A DNA stretch of 64,000 bases from Geomicrobium halophilum (GTDB taxonomy: Bacteria; Bacillota; Bacilli; Bacillales; Marinococcaceae): the NCBI RefSeq assembly GCF_014207655.1, contig NZ_JACHHJ010000003.1:186001-250000 (forward strand), given 5' to 3'. Under the pieces are notes generated by a model. It was not told the DNA's origin and made no database searches. It was given only the letters and a program-made list of their open reading frames with translations. Shown one piece after another: positions 57,495 through 64,000 of this stretch. How positions within the stretch are numbered: the stretch's first letter is position 1; each line of letters starts with the position of its first letter. The position numbers and the translations under genes are program-made.

Positions 57495-58553
57495 ATGGTA
57501 ACGGCTACGTCTTTGATCGTCTGCTTCATTGCAACTCTCGTTATAACACCATTAGTTAAACGATTTGCAATAAAAATTGGAGCAACCGATCAACCCTCTA
57601 ACCGAAAGGTTCACCAAAAAGTGATGGCCCGTATCGGCGGTTTGGCCATTTTCATCTCCTTTATTATTGGGCTTTTTATCGCACAACCACAACACCCTTT
57701 TATCATTCCTATTGTGATTGGGGCTTTGATCATAACACTTACAGGCTTTCTCGATGATCTCTTTGAACTATCCGCAAAATGGAAACTATTAGGGCAGATT
57801 GCCGCAGCTGTTGTCGTCGTCGCAGGAGGCGTACACATTGAATTTATTAATTTACCGTTTGATTACCAATGGCAGTTAGGGTGGCTAAGCATTCCTCTTA
57901 CCCTGTTATGGATCATTGGCATAACAAACGCAATTAATCTTATCGATGGGCTTGACGGTCTTGCAGCTGGTGTCTCATCCATTATTCTACTTACAATTAC
58001 GGCCGTCGCAGTTATCGATCAAAATGTTTTTGTCATGGCTCTCGGAGCAATTATGCTTGGCAGTACACTCGGTTTCCTTGTCCATAACTTCAATCCGGCC
58101 AAACTTTTTATGGGGGATACGGGCGCTTTATTTCTTGGTTTTATGATTTCGGTCATCGCTTTATTAGGTTTTAAGAATATTACCGTGTTCTCATTGCTTG
58201 TTCCGGTTATTTTATTGGCAGTGCCCATTTCGGACACGTTTTTTGCAATCATCCGCAGAATCGTCAATAAGACTCCTTTGTCAACAGCCGATAAATCACA
58301 CTTGCATCACTGTCTATTAAACTTAGGCTTTTCTCATAAACAAACGGTCTTGATGATCTACGCCATGAGTGCAATATTCGGGTTATCGGCCATTGTCCTT
58401 ACTATCTCAACACTATGGGTAACCGCTTTTGTTGCCATTACATTGTTCATCCTAATTGAACTCGGTGCAGAAAAAGTGGGGCTCGTCAATCAAGAATACA
58501 AACCTTTCACGAGATTTTTTCATCGTTTAGGGGGAAGCTTAATCCGCCGTTAA
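57495..58553 (+). CDS. tagO: Undecaprenyl-phosphate GlcNAc-1-phosphate transferase TagO
   Basis: TagO makes the first lipid-linked sugar of wall teichoic acid and related polymers. The 352-residue polytopic protein has 10-11 helices and the MraY/WecA motifs: DQPSNRKVHQKVMARIGG, LGFLDDL-type TGFLDDLFELS, TNAINLIDGLDGLAAGV and FMGDTGALFLGF. TTGGAGGTC precedes the ATG. Its product feeds the transferases, flippase and LCP ligase of this window. Confidence 0.95.
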   Translation: MVTATSLIVCFIATLVITPLVKRFAIKIGATDQPSNRKVHQKVMARIGGLAIFISFIIGLFIAQPQHPFIIPIVIGALIITLTGFLDDLFELSAKWKLLGQIAAAVVVVAGGVHIEFINLPFDYQWQLGWLSIPLTLLWIIGITNAINLIDGLDGLAAGVSSIILLTITAVAVIDQNVFVMALGAIMLGSTLGFLVHNFNPAKLFMGDTGALFLGFMISVIALLGFKNITVFSLLVPVILLAVPISDTFFAIIRRIVNKTPLSTADKSHLHHCLLNLGFSHKQTVLMIYAMSAIFGLSAIVLTISTLWVTAFVAITLFILIELGAEKVGLVNQEYKPFTRFFHRLGGSLIRR

Positions 58554-58685
58554 TGATTGTAAGGATTTTTCTCCCCTTCTGCTCGTAAGCGAGGATTTAA
58601 AAATTGCTTATGGTTTTTTATGTCCATTGCTGAATTATCAGAAATAATAGAGAAGGATTACAATACGTGAAATATTAAAAATTTG

Positions 58686-58758
58686 AAGACATCAATGAGT
58701 ACGAATGATATAATAAACGAATGGTTACAATTAAAGGTCGCTGTACATTTACAGCGAC
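58686..58758 (+). promoter_or_regulatory. Promoter and leader hairpin before the VTC gene
   Basis: AAGACA (58686-58691), 17 bases, TATAAT (58709-58714) form a good sigma-A promoter. The expected transcript begins near 58,721 and soon contains GTCGCTGTA-CATT-TACAGCGAC (58737-58758), a perfect 9-base stem without a T run, which may protect or regulate the leader. Confidence 0.6.
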
Positions 58759-58812
58759 TACGGTATGTTATAAGCCCATTTTGATCTTACAACAAGGTGG
58801 TGAAGGCTTACT

Positions 58813-59583
58813 GTGGAAGCTCTTGAAATTTTTCAACGTTATGAATTAAAGTACCTCATCCCTTATGAAGCATATCAAGAAATTACGAGACACCTTCAAA
58901 AGCGAATGACATTCGACCCCTACGGTGATAGCAATGGTTGTTACAACATCGTCAGCCTATATTTTGATTCCGCCGATGATAAAATATACTACGAAACCCG
59001 GAACAAACTGGACTTTCGCCAAAAACTCCGTTTACGTGTATATGGATCAGCAAGCCCCGAGAGTGATTCGTTTTTGGAACTCAAACAAAAATATAATCGT
59101 GTTGTTAATAAACGAAGAACGATAATCACACTGGCAGACGCTTATGATTTCATTTATCACAAAAGTAAGCATGAAGAATATTATAATGTCTCTAACCAAC
59201 AGATTCTCAGGGAAGTTAATAATTTTAGCGGTCTGTATCAATTAGAGCCACAAGTTGTCGTCAGTTACGACCGGCAAGCCTTGGCTGGGATTGAAGAACC
59301 TGACTTAAGAGTAACATTTGATTTTAACTTAATGACGCGCAGCGATAATTTACAGATTGAAGACGGCCCGGAGGGGGATCTTTTCGTCGATCCGAACATG
59401 GTCATTATGGAAGTAAAGGTGTCCAATAGCGTACCTTTTTGGCTATCAAGAATGTTAAGTGAATTTGAGTGTGAACGAAAATCAGTATCTAAATTTTGCA
59501 CAAGCATTGATATGGCAAATGGAATTGTTAGGCCTTATGAACCAGCAAGACCGGAACATGATGTGGCTGGAATCAGCATCTAA
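58813..59583 (+). CDS. VTC-domain (polyphosphate-polymerase-like) protein
   Basis: The 256-residue protein has the VTC/CYTH-like tunnel fold signature: RYELKYLIP near the N-terminus, SLYFDSADDKIYYE, RQKLRLRVYG, FLELKQKYNRVVNKRR and MEVKVSNSVPFWL, with alternating basic and acidic residues that in yeast VTC4 bind phosphate and metal. Whether this bacterial form makes polyphosphate is not known. The start is GTG 58813 with AAGGTGG upstream. DUF4956 follows; VTC-DUF4956-CotH gene sets are known in bacteria. Confidence 0.88.
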   Translation: MEALEIFQRYELKYLIPYEAYQEITRHLQKRMTFDPYGDSNGCYNIVSLYFDSADDKIYYETRNKLDFRQKLRLRVYGSASPESDSFLELKQKYNRVVNKRRTIITLADAYDFIYHKSKHEEYYNVSNQQILREVNNFSGLYQLEPQVVVSYDRQALAGIEEPDLRVTFDFNLMTRSDNLQIEDGPEGDLFVDPNMVIMEVKVSNSVPFWLSRMLSEFECERKSVSKFCTSIDMANGIVRPYEPARPEHDVAGISI

Positions 59584-59719
59584 ACTTGATCCAGCCACCT
59601 AGGCATCAAATGTCGTAAACAATCATTTCGGGATACATAATTAATTTGTGACGCTTAAGCTTTTCCTGACAAGGATGTCTGAATATGATTTAGGTGGTCT
59701 AATATCAAGGAGAATGAAC

Positions 59720-60409
59720 ATGAATGCTTTTTTGGAAGAACTGAATAATCTTTCAGATATGACAACGCAAAGCTCAATCATCGAGGGCTTTTTAGCAATC
59801 TTATTATCTTTTGTACTCTCTTTAATCATTACTTTTGTCTATCAGAAAACTCACAAGGGTGCACGGTATGCCCAGTCGTTTATACATACGATCATTATCA
59901 TGTCTATTGTAGTCTCTATTATCATGATCGTCATTGGGAATAATATTGCCGTTGCATTCGGTCTCGTTGGTGCTTTCTCGATCATTCGTTTTAGAAGCGC
60001 GATGAGTGACCCTAAAGATATTGCCTTTATTTTCTTTGGGATGGCAGCCGGAATCGCTTCTGGTCTTGGATTCTATTTGTTAGCAATTCTCTTTACGATC
60101 ACCGTCTCCATCATTATCTATATATTACATCTCTCTGATTACGGCGGCGGTCAGTCGGTTCAAAAAAGAATGCGTGTGACTATTCCTGAAAATATGCATT
60201 ACGAAGGAGTATTTGAAGAAACGTTTGATCGTTATTTGGACCATTACACGTTGACCACAGTTGAAACCACGAACTTAGGCACGATGTATCAACTTACTTA
60301 TTTAATTACGACAAAAGAAAATGTCACCGATAAAGAATTTATCGATGCCATTCGGCAATTAAATGCCAACTTAAAAGTCTCCATTGGCATTGCCAACCCT
60401 GATGCTTAA
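59720..60409 (+). CDS. DUF4956 membrane protein
   Basis: The 229-residue protein has about four membrane helices in the first 150 residues, the conserved AFGLVGAFSIIRFRSAMSDP segment with KDIAF, and a soluble C-terminal domain (about 155-225). This is DUF4956, of unknown function, usually paired with VTC-domain proteins. ATG 59720 has AAGGAG 8 bases upstream; frames to 59648 are poor starts. It follows the VTC gene by about 135 bases. Confidence 0.88.
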   Translation: MNAFLEELNNLSDMTTQSSIIEGFLAILLSFVLSLIITFVYQKTHKGARYAQSFIHTIIIMSIVVSIIMIVIGNNIAVAFGLVGAFSIIRFRSAMSDPKDIAFIFFGMAAGIASGLGFYLLAILFTITVSIIIYILHLSDYGGGQSVQKRMRVTIPENMHYEGVFEETFDRYLDHYTLTTVETTNLGTMYQLTYLITTKENVTDKEFIDAIRQLNANLKVSIGIANPDA

Positions 60410-60459
60410 TCACTATCTGTTATGTTCCCTAGACACAAAAAAGGCTGCGCCAAAAATCA

Positions 60460-60497
60460 CCCCGTATCACTTTAAAAAGTGGTACGGGATCGCTTGT
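60460..60497 (-). repeat. Dispersed palindromic repeat, copy 2 (terminator-like)
   Basis: On the minus strand it matches the copy at 55,433-55,468. Here it lies between the converging DUF4956 and galU genes, enclosed by AAAAAGCC and GGCTTTTT-type arms, so it can act as a bidirectional terminator. Confidence 0.65.
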
Positions 60498-60521
60498 TGA
60501 GGCTTTTTAGATTGTCTCTTT

Positions 60522-61388
60522 TTATAATACTTCACGAATATAAGCCTTAATGTCCTCACTTAAATCTTCACGTTCTAACGCAAAATCTATGGTAGCTTGA
60601 ATAAAGCCAACTTTATCCCCTACATCATAGCGTTCACCACCAAAACGATAAGCGGTGATTTCCTGTTGATCCGCCAAAACTTTAATCGCATCCGTTAGCT
60701 GGATTTCGTTACCTGCTCCTGGAGGCAAGTTTTCTAAAATAGGTATAATTTCAGGTGTGAGTACATATCGACCCATAATCGCTAAATTTGAAGGTGCTTC
60801 TTCTTTTGAAGGTTTTTCAACAAGATCAGCGACGCTGACAATATCCGAATCCGCATCTCCATTTACAGCTGAAACGATTCCGTACTTTGACACTTTATCA
60901 TTCGCAACATTTTGAATTCCTAATACAGATACTTCCCTTTGTTCATAAATCTCCATGAGTTGTTTTAAACAGGGATCCTCCGAGCGAACAATATCGTCAC
61001 CGAGCATGACCGCAAACGGTTCCTCTCCAATAAAAGTTCGGGCGCAAGCAATAGCATGACCTAATCCCTTCGGTTCCTTTTGCCGAACATAGTGAATGTT
61101 GACCATGTTCGAGATTTCCTTTACTTGCTCTAACTGTTCCCATTTTTCATTACGTTCCAGCGTTTCTTCAAGCTCATACGATTTATCAAAATGATCCTCA
61201 ATAGCCCTTTTTCCCCGGCCGCTCACAATAAGAATATCCTCAATCCCAGATTCAATTGCTTCTTCAACAATGTATTGGATCGTAGGTTTGTCAACAACAG
61301 GTAACATTTCTTTTGGTAACGCTTTCGTCGCCGGTAAGAATCGTGTGCCAAGCCCTGCAGCAGGAATCACTGCTTTTTTTATCTTCAT
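60522..61388 (-). CDS. galU: UTP-glucose-1-phosphate uridylyltransferase
   Basis: The enzyme makes UDP-glucose for wall polymers and glycolipids (GtaB in B. subtilis). The 288-residue protein has the nucleotide-binding signature AGLGTRFLPATKALPKEML, PTIQYIVEEAIESGIEDI, the VMLGDDIV and VEKP motifs, and GGERYDVGDKVGF near the C-terminus. It is read toward the wall-polymer genes and ends at the palindromic repeat. Confidence 0.95.
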   Translation of the reverse strand: MKIKKAVIPAAGLGTRFLPATKALPKEMLPVVDKPTIQYIVEEAIESGIEDILIVSGRGKRAIEDHFDKSYELEETLERNEKWEQLEQVKEISNMVNIHYVRQKEPKGLGHAIACARTFIGEEPFAVMLGDDIVRSEDPCLKQLMEIYEQREVSVLGIQNVANDKVSKYGIVSAVNGDADSDIVSVADLVEKPSKEEAPSNLAIMGRYVLTPEIIPILENLPPGAGNEIQLTDAIKVLADQQEITAYRFGGERYDVGDKVGFIQATIDFALEREDLSEDIKAYIREVL

Positions 61389-61749
61389 GACATCTACTCC
61401 TCCCTACGAACATTATAAGATGGGGCACCCGTTCGAACAAGAAGAATGAGGAGAAGCTTATATTAGAAGATACCAATCACGTATTAATTCCATACCACTT
61501 GCAACATTGGACATAACGAGGAATCACCATACCACCATTTTTTAATAATTTTTTCGATTATATATTCAAAAATACTAGGACTTATGTTATATTTAATGTG
61601 AATTTAAAGAAAGGGGGAAATGTTAATGTAACGAAAAAGTCTTTATCTTCTTTTGCAAACCCTTCGAATTTCCACTTTTAACTCCCGCCTATGTATTTTC
61701 CTTTACCTAGCCTTGTACTTCAAATGTTATTAAGAAGGGTCGTGAAAGT
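61389..61749. other. Intergenic region between galU and the ssb gene
   Basis: The 360 AT-rich bases lie between divergent genes. AAAGGGGGA (61,610-61,618) is followed by ATG-TTA-ATG-TAA (61620-61631), a complete 3-codon frame with an ideal ribosome site, about 120 bases before the ssb start. No firm promoter could be named. Confidence 0.45.
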
Positions 61750-62121
61750 TTGTTAAATCAAGTTTCTTTAACTGGCCGATTAACGAAAGACCCACAGCTC
61801 ATGTTTACCAATCAAGGAGTCTCTTTTTTAAAGTTGTCTATCGCCGTTCAACGACGTTTTAAGAACAACGAAGGTACGTATGATACGGATTTCATTCCTT
61901 GTACCATTTGGAGAAAACAAGCTGAAAACACCGCAAATTATTGCCGAAAAGGTTCACTCATCGGTATTTCAGGACGCATTCAGACCCGCCAGTTCACCAA
62001 TAAACATGATGAAAGAGTGTTTATGACAGAAGTCATCGGCGAGGATGTGCAATTTCTGAAACTTCAACCTACAACAAATCATCAGGAAGATTCACCCGTC
62101 AAACAGACGTCTTCATCATGA
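61750..62121 (+). CDS. ssbB: SsbB-like single-stranded DNA-binding protein
   Basis: The 123-residue OB-fold protein reads (M)LNQVSLTGRLTKDPQLMF, DFIPCTIWRKQAENTANYC and KGSLIGISGRIQTRQF, and lacks the acidic C-terminal tail ending DDIPF/DDLPF found in the essential SSB. It is therefore the short competence-type SsbB, which coats incoming DNA. The start is TTG 61750 with AAGGG about 11 bases upstream. In B. subtilis ssbB is controlled by ComK, of which only a remnant was seen here. Confidence 0.88.
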   Translation: MLNQVSLTGRLTKDPQLMFTNQGVSFLKLSIAVQRRFKNNEGTYDTDFIPCTIWRKQAENTANYCRKGSLIGISGRIQTRQFTNKHDERVFMTEVIGEDVQFLKLQPTTNHQEDSPVKQTSSS

Positions 62122-62639
62122 AACGAGACGCCACAAGGAAAATCATCACCTAAAAAACCATTCTCGATATAACTTCCTTGTGTGCCTGATAATGCTTGGG
62201 GCTCTCTCACAAGATCCTAATGCTAATTTTTTATACGCCTATACCAAGGCTACGTTAAAGATGGACAGCTGATCGTTTTCCCCTGACGAGCACATAATGA
62301 GAAAAACAACGAACATAGCCTTGTGTATCAGTCATGAATTGTGCCAACAAATCTTCGATCCACCCTTCAATGATCCCTCCGTGTACACATGCTCCGAACA
62401 TACTTCTAGAGATTGAATCCTCCAATGGCACACCGTTCCTATCCTAGGTGTAGTAGGGACGGTTTTTTTATGTTTAAATAAACGTTCATCTAACATGTTT
62501 TGGGGCTTCACCAATAGGGAAAAGAATCATGTAGAAAACTTGGCTTTTCGCCATGCTTTTATGGCGAAAGTCTTAGTTGTACTTATGCAGATAAGAAAGT
62601 TGATTTATACTTCTTACCTGCCAAGAAAGGGTGGGAAAA
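62122..62639. other. Intergenic region with an orphan terminator and an unrecognised open stretch
   Basis: A plus-strand terminator lies at 62432-62469, over 300 bases after ssb. On the minus strand 62255-62443 is open for 63 codons (contains SMFGACVHGGIIEGW) with ATG at 62401 and no good ribosome site; I do not recognise it and it may be a fragment. The plus strand before the terminator may hold a small RNA or a decayed leader. The minus-strand frame at 62332-62514 is a shadow. Confidence 0.4.
62432..62469 (+). terminator. Orphan intrinsic terminator
   Basis: ACCGTTCC pairs with GGGACGGT (one G-U) around a 16-base loop, followed by seven T residues. The preceding TGGCACACCG loosely resembles the T-box motif TGGNACCGCG, so it may be the end of a decayed T-box leader, but no specifier structure was found. 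Confidence 0.6.
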
Positions 62640-63194
62640 ATGGCAAATAAAGTTTTGATATTAACCGGGGATGCTGTTGAAGCATTGGAAGTTTTTTATC
62701 CGTATTACCGTCTTCTCGAAGCTGGATTGGAAGCTGACATTGCCGCGCCGTCGATAAAGACACTGTACACTGTGAACCATGATTTTGTAGAAGGCTATGA
62801 AACTTTTATTGAAAAGCCCTCGTATCAGTTGAAAAGTCACATCCCCTTTGAAGATGTCACTCCGTCTGATTACATTGGATTGATCATTCCAGGTGGAAGG
62901 GCACCTGAGTATATCCGCATGGATCACAACGTTCCTGACATCGTTAACCACTTTCTGGACGAAAATAAGCCGGTTGGAGCCATTTGTCACGCTGCACAAC
63001 TACTATCAGCTGTTACCCAGGACCGCTTAAAAGGGCGTAAAATGACTGCATATACTGCATGTAAGCCTGATGTTGAAGCCATTGGCGCAGAGTTCAGGAG
63101 TGAAAAAGTTTATGTTGACGATAACCTCGTATCTGGACATGCCTGGGATGATCTCCCCGGATTTATGCGGGAGTTCATGCGCCAAATTCAATAA
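62640..63194 (+). CDS. DJ-1/PfpI family protein
   Basis: The 184-residue protein belongs to the DJ-1/PfpI superfamily (class-I glutamine amidotransferase-like fold). It reads KVLILTGDAVEALEVFYPYY at the start, has the nucleophile elbow GAICHAAQLL with the conserved cysteine, and PGGRAPEYIR before it. Members are deglycases, chaperones or peptidases; the specific activity cannot be told. ATG 62640 follows AAAGGGTGG; a GTG 9 bases earlier is in frame but less likely. Confidence 0.9.
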   Translation: MANKVLILTGDAVEALEVFYPYYRLLEAGLEADIAAPSIKTLYTVNHDFVEGYETFIEKPSYQLKSHIPFEDVTPSDYIGLIIPGGRAPEYIRMDHNVPDIVNHFLDENKPVGAICHAAQLLSAVTQDRLKGRKMTAYTACKPDVEAIGAEFRSEKVYVDDNLVSGHAWDDLPGFMREFMRQIQ

Positions 63195-63200
63195 ACATTT

Positions 63201-63233
63201 AGAGGACAACTCGTGGCCTGAACGGTTGTCCTC
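63201..63233. terminator. Hairpin between the PfpI and methyltransferase genes
   Basis: GAGGACAAC and GTTGTCCTC form a perfect 9-base stem around 14 bases, between two converging genes. Neither side has a strong T run, so termination is only probable. Confidence 0.5.
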
Positions 63234-63296
63234 TAAGAAAGATAATGGTTTTACGATTTCCATGTTTGGATTATAATGAACATTTTCACTACAAAA

Positions 63297-64000
63297 TCAT
63301 TTAGTCGCTTTTAACAACACCGACTCTCCGCTGAAGGAAGAAACCTCACCATCAGACATCTCAATCTTAAATTTTCCTTGAATCGCCTTAGAGGATGCCA
63401 TCATTTGCTGGTGTAATTCTTTTCTTATACTGTTCGAAACGTCTAGACGGTCACACCAATCCTGGAAGTGAAATGTTTTAGGAAAACGCTGCAGGTGTTG
63501 TACTGTGAAACCTGCTGCTTCAATTTTGGCCATCCATTCGCTTTTCTTCCAGGCACGGGCATGACTCGGATCCCGCTTTTTTTCAATTTTATTGTAAAAA
63601 GAGTCAAATTCATTGATTTCAGGTGCGGTGTTATCAAGCAAATAAAAAGTACCACCTTCCTTGATCACTCGAAAGGCTTCTTCTAAAAATACGTCTGGCC
63701 GAGTAAAATGATGGGCAGCAATACGACAAACCGCGATTTCAAATTCACGGTCTTCAAAGGGCATATTTTCCGCATCCCCTTCAACATAACGGACATTTTC
63801 ATGACCGTTTCCGCGGATAAATGCTTCCGCTGATTGGAGCATTTCCCTTGTCACATCCATTGCAATGACTTCATTTGCCTTAGGTGCTAAAGCATTACTT
63901 ACGTGCCCGCCCCCGACAGCGATATCTAACACCTTTTCTTTCCCTGTCGTTTTCATCATTTCCACAAGCGTTTGTAGGTCTTCGCCCTTAGCATGAAGGG
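63297..64000 (-). CDS. Class I SAM-dependent methyltransferase (5' end beyond the window)
   Basis: The fragment has the SAM-binding motif I KVLDIAVGGGHVSNALA, motif II VIAMDVTREML, VRYVEGDAENMPFEDREFEI and CRIAAHHFTRPDVF, typical of UbiE/COQ5-like methyltransferases. The frame stays open past the first ATG (63965) to the window edge, where HAKGEDLQTLVEMMKTTG is readable, so the true start lies outside. Substrate unknown. Confidence 0.88.
   Translation of the reverse strand, partial: LHAKGEDLQTLVEMMKTTGKEKVLDIAVGGGHVSNALAPKANEVIAMDVTREMLQSAEAFIRGNGHENVRYVEGDAENMPFEDREFEIAVCRIAAHHFTRPDVFLEEAFRVIKEGGTFYLLDNTAPEINEFDSFYNKIEKKRDPSHARAWKKSEWMAKIEAAGFTVQHLQRFPKTFHFQDWCDRLDVSNSIRKELHQQMMASSKAIQGKFKIEMSDGEVSSFSGESVLLKATK

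Noticed and set aside
62332-62514. Minus-strand frame of 60 codons
   Set aside because: It crosses the terminator and shows no family features or ribosome site.

Overview
The window is a chromosomal segment of a Gram-positive, low-to-moderate G+C bacterium of the order Bacillales. The gene order yvlB-yvlC-yvlD, uvrA-uvrB, minJ, ctpB, ftsX-ftsE, cccB, prfB, secA, hpf, fliT-fliS-fliD, flgL-flgK-flgN-flgM, comFC-comFA, degV-degU-degS, yvyE, tagU follows the corresponding arc of the Bacillus subtilis map. Secreted and surface proteins are markedly acidic (runs of E and D), which suggests a halophilic or haloalkaliphilic relative. No rRNA, tRNA, CRISPR array or intact insertion sequence was seen.

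Left part (1-18,100, almost all minus strand): envelope-stress genes (yvlD partial, pspC-like yvlC, yvlB), SOS-controlled excision repair (uvrBA with a LexA-like box), division and wall enzymes (minJ, ctpB, an M23 peptidase next to ftsEX), a lipoprotein cytochrome c, release factor 2 with its programmed +1 frameshift, SecA and the long ribosome hibernation factor. Middle part (18,100-36,500): two species-specific genes, then flagellar late-assembly genes, competence DNA-uptake genes comFA/comFC and the DegS-DegU system. The block is eroded: hag, csrA and fliW are not between flgL and fliD, a LuxR-type regulator with a degenerate receiver sits there, and two probable pseudogenes are visible, a comK-like remnant (about 23,756-24,230) and the C-terminal end of a dicarboxylate/amino-acid:cation symporter (about 28,950-29,271).

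Right part (34,600-61,400): a cell-surface locus. It combines an LCP ligase (tagU), an SLH-CAP protein, a multi-SH3 amidase with 231-bp internal tandem repeats, an accessory Sec module (TPR lipoprotein, secA2, slaP), a large secreted LRR-CotH-kinase protein, csaB (pyruvylation of the secondary wall polymer that SLH domains bind), a polymerase/ligase-like protein, a glycosyltransferase, a split Alg14/Alg13-type transferase pair, a MurJ/Wzx-type flippase, an SLH lipoprotein, a SpoIID/LytB protein, tagO, a VTC-domain protein, a DUF4956 membrane protein and galU. Together these read as a plan for exporting SLH proteins, building and pyruvylating their wall anchor, and remodelling the wall around them. 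The end of the window has an SsbB-like protein, a DJ-1/PfpI protein and a truncated methyltransferase.

The most interesting points are the secA2-slaP-CotH-csaB arrangement with VTC-DUF4956 nearby, the CotH gene whose signal peptide lies upstream of its first ATG and appears to start at ATT, the two unreported-looking pseudogenes, and a 199-bp element with 11-bp terminal inverted repeats at 20,205-20,403.
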